64,000 bases of DNA from Thermoleophilia bacterium (lineage in GTDB: Bacteria > Actinomycetota > Thermoleophilia > Miltoncostaeales > Miltoncostaeaceae), in assembly GCA_009694365.1 (NCBI GenBank), contig SHVE01000001.1, positions 1 through 64,000 on the forward strand. The letters are read 5' to 3'. A model generated the notes under the pieces. That model was not told the origin of the DNA. It was given only the letters and a program-made list of their open reading frames with translations, and did not search any database. Positions 24,626-33,381 of the stretch are shown here, in pieces; position 1 is the first letter of the stretch; every line of letters starts with the position of its first letter. The translations under genes and the position numbers were made by a program.

Positions 24626-24892
24626 GGCCGCAGGGTACCGGCGTGGGGCCGGGCGATCCCGGGATCGTCGGTGGCGGCCGTGACCCCCCCACATCCACCT
24701 CGGTGCCCGCCGCAACTCGTCGGCGCGGCTCGCCGCGGTATCGGTCACCCGGTGCCCTGAGTCCACCGTCCCGTCACCGGTCTCCCGGTTGGCCGAACGG
24801 AGGCCGCCGTTCGACCACCGGCCGTGGGTTGGTATCTCGTGCCGGGTGTGAGGTTCGCGTCATAGTGGCGGACCCCGACCGCTAGGCTCTTC

Positions 24893-25050
24893 GTCACATT
24901 GCCCATGGGCGGCGGCGGGGAAGTCGGTGCGAATCCGACGCGGTCCCGCCACTGTCACCGTGAGCGTCACCGCATGGCGAGAGCCAACCACTGGGATTCC
25001 CCGGGAAGGTGCGGCGGCGTGACGACCGGAAGCCAGGAGACCTGCCTCCG
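24893..25050 (+). ncRNA. cobalamin (AdoCbl) riboswitch
   Basis: The conserved elements appear in order: GGCGGGGAAGTCGGTGCGAA followed by TCCGACGCGGTCCCGCCACTGT (core J-regions, 24911-24954), a variable stem, GGGAAGGTG, and the B12 box AGCCAGGAGACCTGCC at 25031-25046. It ends about 30 bases before the GTG of the ECF ATPase gene. Binding of cobalamin is expected to lower expression of the transport genes. The outer boundaries are approximate. Confidence 0.93.
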
Positions 25051-25080
25051 CCCTCGGCACCACTGACCTTCGAGGACGAG

Positions 25081-26547
25081 GTGACGGTGCACAGGGATCC
25101 CCACGGGACCCCATCGACGCAGTTTCGGGTTCCCGGTCGCGATGTGCTGGCGCGGGTGCGTGGCCTGGTGTTCGCCTATGGCGAGTCGGGGCACCGCGCG
25201 CTCGACAACGTGGACCTCGACGTTCGCGCGGGCGAGGTGCTCGTTCTCGAAGGACCGTCCGGTGGTGGCAAATCCACCCTGCTGCGCGCGTTGGCGGGCC
25301 TCATCCCCGACTTCCACGGTGGGGCCGTGGCTGGGTCGGTGCTAATCGGTGAGCACGACGCCCTTCAGGTGACCCCCGCCGTGCTCGGTGGGTCGGTGGG
25401 GATCGTGTTCCAGGACCCGGAGGCCCAGGCCGTCCTCGGCACCGTCGACCGGGACGTGGCCTTCGGACCATCGAACGCCGGGTTCTCCACCGTTGAGATT
25501 CTCGGGCGCGTGGACCGCGCCCTCGCGGATGCCGGTGTCACGCACCTCGCGGGCCGGCGGATCGAGACGCTGTCGTCGGGAGAGAGACAGCGCGTGGCGA
25601 TCGCCGGTGTGCTCGCCCGGACGCCGCGCATCGTGTTGCTCGATGAGCCCACGTCGCAGCTCGATGCGGCGGCGGCCGAGGCTCTGGTCATGACCCTCCG
25701 GCACCTCGCCGATCGCGGTGCCGCGGTGGTGGTGGCCGAGCACCGGGCCGAGCGCGTGAGACCCATCGCCGACCGCGTGCTGCGGGTGGCCGATGGACGC
25801 ATCGGTGATGCCGATCCGCCGGCCCCGGTCGGTACGGCCCCGCCGGCCGCTCCTGCGATGGGGCCGCCCGCCGCGCGCGCGGAGATGATTCGTGCGGGGC
25901 ACGGTGGGCGCGCGGTTCTGAGCGCGGCGTCCATCGCACTCGTGCCGGGTCGCGTCACCGTCCTCGTGGGACCCAACGGCAGTGGCAAGAGCACGCTTCT
26001 CCGCGTGCTCGCGGGTCTCCATCGCCCCGACGGGGGTCGGGTGTTGCTCGACGACGAGGACGTGTCGGCACTGCCACCGGAGCGCAGGTTCCCCCGCCTG
26101 GGGATGCTGCCGCAGGACCCCGGGCGGCACCTGCTCACCGAGACGGTCGCCGACGAGATCGGCGTTGCGCTCACCAGTTTGGGTGTGACGGGTGATGAGC
26201 GCGACCAGTGCATCGCCATGATCGGTGCCGAGATGGGGCTGGGCGACATGATGGGTCGTCACCCCCTCGATCTGAGCGTGGGCGAACGGGAGCGTGTCGC
26301 CCTTGCGGCGATTCTCGTGGCGGCCCCCGGCGTTCTGATACTCGACGAGCCCACTCGCGGTATGGACCCGGCCTGCAAGCGGGCGCTCGCAGACCTCATC
26401 CGTTCCCGCGCCGCCGGTGGCGTGGCCGTTCTGGTGGCGACGCACGACGGACCCTTCGCCGTAGCCGTGGCGGACGAGGTGCTCGAGATGCGGGCGGGGG
26501 ATGCCGTACCCATGAGCCATCCACTGACCGCGCCGCTCACCGCATGA
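25081..26547 (+). CDS. ECF transporter ATPase, two fused EcfA domains (probable B12/cobalt uptake)
   Basis: The start is taken as GTG at 25081 behind GAGGACGAG; the open frame from 25009 would overlap the riboswitch. The 488-residue protein carries two ABC domains. Domain 1 has Walker A GPSGGGKSTLL, signature LSSGERQRVAIAG and Walker B IVLLDEPTSQLD. Domain 2 has GPNGSGKSTLL, LSVGERERVALAA and VLILDEPTRGMD. Two ATPase domains in one chain match a fused EcfA-EcfA' pair, which normally couples to a T component and an S component. The upstream riboswitch and downstream S-component gene point to cobalamin or a precursor as the substrate. Confidence 0.92.
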   Translation: MTVHRDPHGTPSTQFRVPGRDVLARVRGLVFAYGESGHRALDNVDLDVRAGEVLVLEGPSGGGKSTLLRALAGLIPDFHGGAVAGSVLIGEHDALQVTPAVLGGSVGIVFQDPEAQAVLGTVDRDVAFGPSNAGFSTVEILGRVDRALADAGVTHLAGRRIETLSSGERQRVAIAGVLARTPRIVLLDEPTSQLDAAAAEALVMTLRHLADRGAAVVVAEHRAERVRPIADRVLRVADGRIGDADPPAPVGTAPPAAPAMGPPAARAEMIRAGHGGRAVLSAASIALVPGRVTVLVGPNGSGKSTLLRVLAGLHRPDGGRVLLDDEDVSALPPERRFPRLGMLPQDPGRHLLTETVADEIGVALTSLGVTGDERDQCIAMIGAEMGLGDMMGRHPLDLSVGERERVALAAILVAAPGVLILDEPTRGMDPACKRALADLIRSRAAGGVAVLVATHDGPFAVAVADEVLEMRAGDAVPMSHPLTAPLTA

Positions 26548-27161
26548 GTGCGGCAGCCATCGTCGTGCTCTTCGGTATTGCCATCCTGTTGGTCGGGTGG
26601 GCATCCTTCGAACGCGGACCCGGCGGTCCGAAGATGATCGCCCTCACTGCCACGCTTGGCGCGGCCATCGCCGCGGGCCGCGTGTTGTTCGTGGCCATCC
26701 CGTCCGTGAAGCCGGTCACGACGATGTGCCTCGTGGCCGGGGCGGCCCTCGGTGCTCGGGTCGGCATGGCGGTGGGCGCACTCGCCGCCCTCATCTCCAA
26801 CGCGTTCCTCGGGCAGGGCCCCTGGACACCCGCGCAGATGGTCCTGTGGGGGGCCGTGGGCGCAAGCGGTGCCCTGCTGCGTCCCGCAACTCGCACCCGT
26901 TCCGGGCTCGCCATCATCGCCGGCATTTGGGGGTTCGTCTTCGGCTGGGCCATGAACGTGTGGTTCCTCGCCACGTTCGGCCCTGAGGTGTCGTGGGCGG
27001 CGGTCATCACGGTGAGCGTCGCCAGCGCGTGGTTCGATATTGCCCATTCGGTGGGCAACGTGGTGTTCGCGCTGCTCATCGGCCCCGCGCTCTACCGCCT
27101 GCTCCGCCGCTATGCCGCTCGGGTGCGGATGAACACGGCGGGGGTTCCCGACCCGGGCTAA
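26544..27161 (+). CDS. ECF transporter S component (substrate-binding membrane subunit)
   Basis: The start is ATG at 26544, overlapping the ATPase stop; the frame is open further upstream inside that gene. The 205-residue protein has about six hydrophobic helices and the ECF S-component look: TLGAAIAAGRVLF, VKPVTTMCLVAGAALGARVG, ALISNAFLGQGPWTPAQMV and WGFVFGWAMN. The S component binds the vitamin and topples to deliver it. Cobalamin, cobinamide or cobalt are likely from the riboswitch, not from binding residues. No T-component gene follows: the next gene is convergent argH, whose stop starts at the next base. Confidence 0.85.
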   Translation: MSAAAIVVLFGIAILLVGWASFERGPGGPKMIALTATLGAAIAAGRVLFVAIPSVKPVTTMCLVAGAALGARVGMAVGALAALISNAFLGQGPWTPAQMVLWGAVGASGALLRPATRTRSGLAIIAGIWGFVFGWAMNVWFLATFGPEVSWAAVITVSVASAWFDIAHSVGNVVFALLIGPALYRLLRRYAARVRMNTAGVPDPG

Positions 27162-28664
27162 CTAGCTCTCTGCCAGCGCCCGGGCACGTATACGAAGGGC
27201 CTCGTGGGCGGTCGTGGCCCGCGCCGTCGCCTCGTCGCTCCACGTACGCGCGGACGTGATCGCCTCCCGGCAGGCCGCCACCATCGCCTCGGTCTCCCCG
27301 GGGGCGGACGAGCCCGACTGAAGACGGGTGTCGGCCGCGGAGTCCGGGTCGAGCGCCTCGGCGACGAGGGCCTCGTCCACCACCAACTCAATACCGTCGC
27401 TCGCCAGTGCGGCCGTGGCGAGCACCGCTGCGGTGAGCGCCGACTCGTCGTGGCCGGAGTCCACCAGCATCTTCACCGCGCGCCCCACCACGTGGTGGGC
27501 GGTGCGGTAGTCGAGCCCCGCGCTCTGGGCCAGTACGTCGGCCAGATCGGCGGCGGTGATGAAGCCCCGGCGGGCGGCTTCACCGGCGCGCGTGGCGTTG
27601 AGGGTCATGCGCGCGACGACCGCGGCCATGAGGCGGGTGGAGGCGACGACCTCCTCGAGCATCCGGGGGATGACGCCGTTCAGGACGTGGAAGTGGTCGG
27701 TGCGGGCGGACCCGGTGTGCAGGGTCACGAGCATCCCGGTGAGGTCGCCCGCCACGGTCCCCGCCGTGGCACGCACCACCGCGAGCGCGTACGGATTCCT
27801 CTTCTGAGGCATCAGTGCGCTCGCCCGGCTGTGCTCATCGGCGAGGGTCGCGATACCGAACTCCTGGCTCGCGAGGATCTCGAGGTCCTGTGCCATCTCG
27901 CTCTGGTGCGCAGCCGTGGTGGCGGCCGCCGCGGCCAGAGTCACGTAGGCGTCCCACTGCCATATAGCGTCCTTGGCATGCGGAACGACGCCGACGGCAC
28001 CGAGGAGCCCCGCGAGCACCGTACGGTCGAGTGGCCAGCGTGACCCGGCACTGCCGCCCGCACCCGCCACCGACGAATCGAGCACGTCGTGCACGCCATG
28101 CAGTCGTTCGGCGTCCCGGAGGAGCGGATAGGCATACGCCAGCACCAGATGTCCCAGACGCGTGGGCTGGGCCGGCTGCAGGTAGGTGTAATCCGCCGCG
28201 AGGTCGGTGGCGTGGCGGTCGGCCACATCGACCACCGCCGAGGCGAGAGCGATGCAGGCGTCATGAAGGTCACGCGTGCCGTCCCTCGCCACCAGCCGGA
28301 GCGCCACGCGAAACGCCTCCCGTCGTGGGCGACCGGCGGAGAGCCACCCGGCGGCCTCGGCACCGGCGATGCGTGCGAGTTCGGCCTCGCGTGAGTTGAA
28401 GGCGTCACCCAGCGCGGGGTTCCACGGAAACACGTCTCCGGGGATCGCATCGAGCTCAAGCAACGCGGCCAAAAGGGCCCGTGCCTGATCGGCGGGGATC
28501 GCCTCGGCCTCGGTCAGCGCCACGACATGTGCGATGTCCGACGTCGAGAGCCCGTGGGCGAGACGCGGCCCCGCCGCCGTCTCGTACCGGTACCCCGCGT
28601 CGATCAGTTCGCGCGCCGGTCCGCCGTCGAGGCGGCCGCCGCTTCCCAGGTAGGCCTCGGACAC
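27162..28664 (-). CDS. argH: argininosuccinate lyase-like protein (fumarase/ASL superfamily)
   Basis: The 500-residue protein shows ASL superfamily regions: YTYLQPAQPTRLGHLVLAYA (conserved region 1 with Thr-His-Gln equivalent), SVAGAGGSAGSRWPLDR, and the signature loop SRASALMPQKRNPYA. The last differs from the standard GSS-x-MPQK: the Ser three before Met is kept but the Gly before it and the second Ser are Ala. That retains the catalytic Ser position. The best family match is ArgH, which releases fumarate from argininosuccinate, but no other arginine gene is nearby and the altered loop leaves room for another lyase reaction. It is 9 bases after copA's end, in the same direction. Confidence 0.8.
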   Translation of the reverse strand: MSEAYLGSGGRLDGGPARELIDAGYRYETAAGPRLAHGLSTSDIAHVVALTEAEAIPADQARALLAALLELDAIPGDVFPWNPALGDAFNSREAELARIAGAEAAGWLSAGRPRREAFRVALRLVARDGTRDLHDACIALASAVVDVADRHATDLAADYTYLQPAQPTRLGHLVLAYAYPLLRDAERLHGVHDVLDSSVAGAGGSAGSRWPLDRTVLAGLLGAVGVVPHAKDAIWQWDAYVTLAAAAATTAAHQSEMAQDLEILASQEFGIATLADEHSRASALMPQKRNPYALAVVRATAGTVAGDLTGMLVTLHTGSARTDHFHVLNGVIPRMLEEVVASTRLMAAVVARMTLNATRAGEAARRGFITAADLADVLAQSAGLDYRTAHHVVGRAVKMLVDSGHDESALTAAVLATAALASDGIELVVDEALVAEALDPDSAADTRLQSGSSAPGETEAMVAACREAITSARTWSDEATARATTAHEALRIRARALAES

Positions 28665-28673
28665 GGGGTGAGC

Positions 28674-30893
28674 CTACCCGCGAGCCACCCGGAAGCGTCG
28701 TAGCCGGAGCGAGTTGGTCACCACGAAGATGCTCGACAGCCCCATCGCCGCCACCGCGATGAGCGGATTTAAGAATCCCAGCATGGCGAGGGGGATGGCG
28801 GCGACGTTGTAGCCGAAGGCCCAGATGAGATTGCCCTGGATGATCCGGAGCGTGCGGCGTGACAGGCGGATGGCGTCGGCGATGGCACGGGGATCGGACG
28901 ACATCAGGGTGATGTCGGCGGTTTCCGCGGCCACGTCGGTGCCCGTCCCGATCGCGATGCCGAGGTTGGCGCGCGCCAGCGCGGGAGCGTCGTTCACGCC
29001 GTCACCCACCATCGCCACGATCTCGCCAGCGGCCATGAGATCACGCACGATGCGCTCCTTGTCCTCGGGCAGGACGCCGCTCATCACCTCGCCGATGCCG
29101 ACGGCATCGGCCACCGCGCGTGCCGGAGCGGCGGCGTCGCCCGTGACCATGATGGGGCGGATGCCCAACTCCCTGAGCATCGCGACGGCGTCCGCGCTGT
29201 GCGGCCGCACGATGTCGGACACCGCGATGGCCCCCGCATAGGCACCGTCGATGACGACGCCCACGACGGTGCGGCCCTCTCGGCGCTCATCGTCGCGGAT
29301 CCGGGCCAGCGCGTCCGTGGCCCCGTCACTGCGGCCCACCACGACGGACCGCGACCCCACCTGGGCGGTTACGCCGATGCCGGCCCGCGAGCGGAACTCG
29401 ATGACGGCCGCGAGTGGCCCCGCCGCCGCCGCTGCCTCGGCAATGGCCCGGCCGATGGGGTGTTCGCTCCCGGCCTCGGCGGCACCGGCGAGCGCCAACA
29501 CCTCCGCGGCCGTCTGCCCCGGTGCGGGCATGACGTCGGCGACGCGCATGACTCCCTCGGTGAGGGTGCCGGTCTTGTCGAGTACCGCGACGGTTACTCG
29601 GCGCGTGCTTTCGAGCACCCCTGGCCCCCGGATGAGGATTCCAAGATCGGCACCGCGGCCCGTACCCACCATGAGGGCGACGGGGGTTGCGAGACCGAGA
29701 GCGCAGGGGCACGAGATGACCAGTACGGCGACGGCCGCCGTCATTGCCTCGCCCGCGGGGTACCCCGCGGCGATCCACCCGACGAGGGTGGCGAGGGCGA
29801 GGAGAATGACCACGGGAACGAACACACCGGACACGCGGTCGGCGAGGCGCTGTACCGGGGCCGTGTCGGCCTGCGCGGCCTCGACGAGGGCGGCCACGCG
29901 ACGCACGGCGGTATCGGCGCCCACTCGGGTCGCCCGTACGACGAGCCGCCCGCCCGTGTTGAGGGCACCACCGTCCACGAGGTCGCCGGGACCCACCTCC
30001 ACGGGCATGCTCTCACCGGTGAGCAGGGCACGGTTCACGGTGGATTCACCCGACTCCACCTCGCCGTCCACGGGGATGGAGCCTCCGGGGCGCACGACCA
30101 CGTGGTCGCCCACCACCACGTCATCCGTCCGCACCGACACCTCGGACGTGCCCCGCAGCACCACCGCCGTCGTGGGCGAGAGCGTGAGCAGATTCCGGAT
30201 CGCCTGTCCGGCGCTGTGACGCGCGCGGGCCTCGAGAAACCGGCCGAGTAGCACGAGGGCCACGATCCCCGCAGCGACCTCGAAGTAGACCGCGGCCCCG
30301 GAGTCATGGGGCGGAAGCAGTGACATGTCCATCGTCATGCCGATCTCACCGGCTCCAAGCGCGACGAGGGCCACCACCGACCACGTCCAGGCCACCACCG
30401 ACCCCAGTGACACGAGGCTGTCCATCGAGAACCCGCGATGGCGGAGCGCACGCCACGCCCCCCGGTGGAAGGTCCCCCCGGCCCACCACACGACGGGCGT
30501 GGCGAGGGCCCCCGACGCCCACTGCCAACCGGGGAACTGCGCGGGCGGGATCATCGCGAGGATCACCACCGGGATGGTCAGGGCGATTGCCCAGATCAGG
30601 CGTACCCGGATGGCGGCGGCCATGCTCGTGGAGTCATCATTATCGACGACGGTCCCCGCTGCGGACCGCGCCTCATATCCGGCCTGGCGCACGATCTCGA
30701 TGAGCACCTGGTCATCGATTCTTGCGGGCGCGACCACATGAATGCGTTCGGTCGCGAGGTTGCCCGTTGCGGTGACCCCATCAACCGTGTTCAGCGCCGT
30801 CTCGACACGGGCCACGCAGGCCCCACACGTCATTCCCTGAATGGCGAGATCGGCCTCGCGGGTGGCCACGGGGGACGGTATGCCGCTAGACAT
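28674..30893 (-). CDS. copA: copper-translocating P-type ATPase
   Basis: The start is ATG at 30893, which overlaps the stop of the small upstream gene (ATGTCTAG); an ATG nine codons earlier is less likely. The 739-residue P1B-1 ATPase has an N-terminal heavy-metal domain with GMTCGACVARVE, two leading helices, the TGES actuator motif (LLTGESMPVE), the CPC metal site (ISCPCALGLATPVA), the phosphorylated DKTGTLTEG, the HP dipeptide (SEHPIGRAI), and GDGVNDAPAL. It exports Cu(I) from the cytoplasm. No copper-responsive regulator is visible nearby. Confidence 0.95.
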   Translation of the reverse strand: MSSGIPSPVATREADLAIQGMTCGACVARVETALNTVDGVTATGNLATERIHVVAPARIDDQVLIEIVRQAGYEARSAAGTVVDNDDSTSMAAAIRVRLIWAIALTIPVVILAMIPPAQFPGWQWASGALATPVVWWAGGTFHRGAWRALRHRGFSMDSLVSLGSVVAWTWSVVALVALGAGEIGMTMDMSLLPPHDSGAAVYFEVAAGIVALVLLGRFLEARARHSAGQAIRNLLTLSPTTAVVLRGTSEVSVRTDDVVVGDHVVVRPGGSIPVDGEVESGESTVNRALLTGESMPVEVGPGDLVDGGALNTGGRLVVRATRVGADTAVRRVAALVEAAQADTAPVQRLADRVSGVFVPVVILLALATLVGWIAAGYPAGEAMTAAVAVLVISCPCALGLATPVALMVGTGRGADLGILIRGPGVLESTRRVTVAVLDKTGTLTEGVMRVADVMPAPGQTAAEVLALAGAAEAGSEHPIGRAIAEAAAAAGPLAAVIEFRSRAGIGVTAQVGSRSVVVGRSDGATDALARIRDDERREGRTVVGVVIDGAYAGAIAVSDIVRPHSADAVAMLRELGIRPIMVTGDAAAPARAVADAVGIGEVMSGVLPEDKERIVRDLMAAGEIVAMVGDGVNDAPALARANLGIAIGTGTDVAAETADITLMSSDPRAIADAIRLSRRTLRIIQGNLIWAFGYNVAAIPLAMLGFLNPLIAVAAMGLSSIFVVTNSLRLRRFRVARG

Positions 30894-31068
30894 CGGCGAG
30901 GCCCCCCGTTCGGAGCCCACCCCGCGTCAACGGGGCGTCGGGGTCGGTGTCCACCCCCACCAGTCCGGCCCGCCGTGCGGAGGCGGCGTTGGCCGGACCG
31001 ATCTCAGCGGTCACGGACCGCCCGCACTCGTCTGAGACCATCTGGCTCACCGAGGGCACGCTGATCAT
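30886..31068 (-). CDS. small HMA/CopZ-like protein lacking the CxxC metal site
   Basis: A 60-codon frame with nearly complete G/C at third positions ends inside the copA start (ATGTCTAG), the usual signature of translational coupling. The product MISVPSVSQMVSDECGRSVT continues into AEIGPANAASARRAG, then VGVDTDPDA, which follows the pattern of copper chaperones (VP.M-C..C..SVT..I, then V.VD). The metal loop has been replaced: only one Cys remains, after an apparent SDE insertion. If expressed it may be a degenerate CopZ. The identification rests on weak similarity and position. Confidence 0.5.
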   Translation of the reverse strand: MISVPSVSQMVSDECGRSVTAEIGPANAASARRAGLVGVDTDPDAPLTRGGLRTGGLADV

Positions 31069-31109
31069 GCCCCGATGCTAACCCCCCGTTGACGTCGCGT
31101 GGGCACCGC

Positions 31110-31451
31110 TCAGGCGGTCGGGAGATCCTCGGCCTCAACGAGGACGGCAGCCACACCGGAGATGGTGAGGAGGCGACGTACCGCCTCGGAGGGGGCGTGG
31201 ATGCGAATGGGGGCCGCACCCTCGCGCGCCCGCTCGTTGGCGGCGATGAGGGCGCCGAGCCCGCGGCTGTCCATGAACGAGACACTCGAGAGATCCAGGT
31301 AGACCAGCCGACCGTCGCGCTGGGCATCGGTGAGCGCGAGGGACACCTCGGTAACCGTGCTGGCGTCAACGACGCCCCGGACGACGACGACGATTCCCGA
31401 GGGTCGTTCGTCCGTGGTGACGCTGACCGGTGGAGTGATGGGTTCCGTCAT
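31110..31451 (-). CDS. STAS-domain protein, anti-sigma factor antagonist-like
   Basis: The start is ATG at 31451 (MTEPITPPVSVTTDE), giving 113 residues; the frame stays open upstream but in unconvincing sequence. The STAS fold is shown by IVVVVRGVVDASTVTEVSLAL, then LVYLDLSSVSFMDSRGLGAL, where the Ser after Asp is the phosphorylation site used by SpoIIAA/RsbV-type switches, and a C-terminal LLTISGV. Such proteins bind anti-sigma kinases; no partner RsbW-like gene is in the window. Confidence 0.88.
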   Translation of the reverse strand: MTEPITPPVSVTTDERPSGIVVVVRGVVDASTVTEVSLALTDAQRDGRLVYLDLSSVSFMDSRGLGALIAANERAREGAAPIRIHAPSEAVRRLLTISGVAAVLVEAEDLPTA

Positions 31452-31533
31452 GGCGGCCGGGGAGACTACCCTCCGAACTCGTAATATGGACGCTGTGCCC
31501 CGAACGGGGTGTGGCACGGCGCGAGAGGTGTTC

Positions 31534-31704
31534 GTGAAGCGGCTTCCGATCTGGATTGTCACCGTCCTCCTCGGCCTCGGGGTCCTCATGACGTGGGCGG
31601 GGTGGTATGACCACCACGAGGCGGGTTACATCCCGTTCGCCCTCGGAATCCTGTGGGTCCTCTTTGCGCTTGGCGCTTCTCTCCGGGTGTTCGCCGACGA
31701 CTGA
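31534..31704 (+). CDS. small two-helix membrane protein
   Basis: The GTG at 31534 has GAGAGG six bases upstream and starts MKRLPIWIVTVLLGLGVLM. The 56-residue product contains two hydrophobic helices (residues about 6-22 and 33-50) separated by WAGWYDHHEAGY, and ends RVFADD. No family recognised; it is probably an integral membrane protein. It overlaps the 5' end of the phosphotransferase gene and is likely co-expressed with it. Confidence 0.6.
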   Translation: MKRLPIWIVTVLLGLGVLMTWAGWYDHHEAGYIPFALGILWVLFALGASLRVFADD

Positions 31705-32461
31705 GGTCCCTCCGGGGGGTGGGCGCTTCAGGCTCTCGCGCCCGGATGGATCCATCGCGCTTATCCGCAAGGATGGCGCCCCGCCCGTGATCGCACGTGA
31801 GGCGCGCGGGGCGCGAATCGCCGGTGTGCCGATTGCCCCCCGTGTCGTGCGCGTGCACGCCGGATCGCTGACCAGCGAATTGGTGCCGGGGCGATCCCGG
31901 GTGCTTGGGCGACTCGATGCGGCGCGCGCGCAGGTCCTCGGTGCACTGCTGCGTCGGGTCCACGATTCCCGCACCACGGCGACCGGCGGGCTCCCCGGGT
32001 GGCCATCCCGTCCCCGCACCCTGCGGGGGTACGCGACCGCGCGTGCGCAGGGTGCCCAGTCGCGCGCGCGGACCCCGGCCGAGCGCGACCTCGTCACCCG
32101 GGCACGGGGAATCGTCGAGGCCGCAGGTGACGGTGACGACCGGGGTTTCCGTTTCCTCCACGGTGACCTCATGCACCACAACATCGTGTGGTCCCCCACC
32201 GGACCGGTGCTGGTGGATTGGGAGTTCTGGCGCATGGGCGACGCGGCCGAGGACCTCGCGTATCTCGCGGTGATGAACGGTATTCCGGGCACCGTCATGC
32301 GCCAGATACTCACCGGCTACCGGGCGACGCCCGCGCTGGCGGCTCGCGCCCGCGCCTGGGGACCCTTGGTCCTCATCGACGCGGCGCTGTGGCACCGGGC
32401 CCACGGCGATGCCTCTCTCTCGTCGAGGATTCTCGCTCGCGCCCGCGCGGAGATCGACTGA
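31664..32461 (+). CDS. aminoglycoside phosphotransferase-like (APH/choline kinase fold) protein
   Basis: The C-terminal part carries the fold's catalytic loop and metal site: FLHGDLMHHNIVW (His, Asp, Asn) followed by PVLVDWEFWRMGDAAEDLAYL (the DFG-equivalent Asp). The N-lobe is short, from about GGGRFRLSRPDGSIALI. The substrate is unknown; homologues phosphorylate antibiotics, choline, sugars or amino acids. The start is uncertain: TTG at 31664 or 31670 is possible, and an ATG at 31607 would overlap the small membrane-protein gene by almost 100 bases. The catalytic residues are intact. Confidence 0.75.
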   Translation: MRLALLSGCSPTTEVPPGGGRFRLSRPDGSIALIRKDGAPPVIAREARGARIAGVPIAPRVVRVHAGSLTSELVPGRSRVLGRLDAARAQVLGALLRRVHDSRTTATGGLPGWPSRPRTLRGYATARAQGAQSRARTPAERDLVTRARGIVEAAGDGDDRGFRFLHGDLMHHNIVWSPTGPVLVDWEFWRMGDAAEDLAYLAVMNGIPGTVMRQILTGYRATPALAARARAWGPLVLIDAALWHRAHGDASLSSRILARARAEID

Positions 32462-32967
32462 CGCCACCCACGGGTCCGGATCGTGTGTTCGTGCCGGTCG
32501 CTGGCGTGGAGCCGGTCCCCGCCGCCGCGGCCCCTGATCGACCGCTCGCGCACGACCGTACGGCGGTCGGGGATGTACCGTCCTTCTCCCGCGCCGCGCG
32601 GTGCGGTCACGCCCAGCGTGCTGCCGCTACTCCCCCCCGTCCCGGGTATCGCGACCGGCACGTCCCCGCCGCAGGCCGGTCATGCCGAGGCGCGGCGCGT
32701 CGGTGCCCACCGCCACCCCGCTCGGCACCGCGGGATTGGAGGAGCCGGAGCGCGGCGTGGAGCGACGACCGCTGCGGGGATGAGCGGCCAGACGGATTGG
32801 CGCGCCGGGTGGCGGCGGGCGCAGCTCCGACCGGATGCTCGTTCGTCCCAGTGTGGGGTGCTGCGGCGATCGGCGTGAGCGCGTACCCTGGCCCTAGGCC
32901 ATCCCCCTTCCCCGTGGTGTTGTCACCTCGCGGATCCGGACGCACGTGCACGCGCTACCGTCGTGCC
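32462..32967. other. region without an intact gene, possibly decayed coding sequence
   Basis: About 500 bases in which protein-like stretches appear in different plus-strand frames one after another (VFVPVAGVEPVPAAAAPDRP, then TPSVLPLLPPVPGIATGTSP, then ASVPTATPLGTAGLEEPERG), as if frameshifts had broken a gene. No family is recognisable and no start is convincing. The right end must hold the promoter of the ArsC-type gene. Confidence 0.35.
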
Positions 32968-33381
32968 ATGACCGGTGGCACCCCGATCGTGCTGTTCGTA
33001 TGCGTGCAGAACGCGGGCCGGTCGCAGATGGCGGCCGCGCTGTTCCAGCGGGCCGTGGGCGACCGCGCCGTGGCGGTGTCGGCCGGCACGCGCCCGGCCG
33101 CCGCCGTGCACTCTGCGGTGGTGTCCGCGATGGATGAGATCGGCATCGACCTCTCGGCGGCCGTGCCACGTGAACTCACCGACGACCTCCAGCGGTCCGC
33201 CGACCACGCGGTAACCATGGGGTGCGGGGACGCCTGCCCACTGGTGCAGGCGTCCGTGACGGCCTGGAGCGTTGAGGACCCCTATGGGCGGCCCATGGAT
33301 GAAGTCCGGCGAATCCGCGATTTCATCGTGGGCCTCACCGAGACGCTCGTGCGCGATCTGGGTCTGGCCTCGCGGACCTAG
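32968..33381 (+). CDS. low-molecular-weight phosphatase / arsenate reductase family protein
   Basis: The start is ATG at 32968 (MTGGTPIVLFVCVQNAGRSQ), giving 137 residues. The P-loop C-x5-R motif is CVQNAGRS, and the distal catalytic Asp-Pro is in WSVEDPYGRPMDEVRRIRDF. The protein matches the ArsC (thioredoxin/mycothiol-coupled) branch of the LMW-PTP fold, with MGCGDACPL supplying further Cys residues usual in arsenate reductases. Arsenate reductase is the best guess; no ars operon is present. Its TAG stop overlaps that of the convergent ymdB gene at CTAG. Confidence 0.85.
   Translation: MTGGTPIVLFVCVQNAGRSQMAAALFQRAVGDRAVAVSAGTRPAAAVHSAVVSAMDEIGIDLSAAVPRELTDDLQRSADHAVTMGCGDACPLVQASVTAWSVEDPYGRPMDEVRRIRDFIVGLTETLVRDLGLASRT

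Noticed and set aside
23285-24760. Long plus-strand frame (491 codons) opposite the aldehyde dehydrogenase
   Set aside because: His/Gly/Arg-rich translation without family likeness; it mirrors the codon bias of the real gene on minus.
25342-26604. Minus-strand frame of 420 codons over the ECF ATPase
   Set aside because: Shadow frame; the plus strand has intact Walker and signature motifs in both domains.
32188-32967. Upstream extension of the ArsC-type gene's frame
   Set aside because: The frame overlaps the phosphotransferase gene and is Arg/Pro-rich; the family begins at the ATG at 32968.
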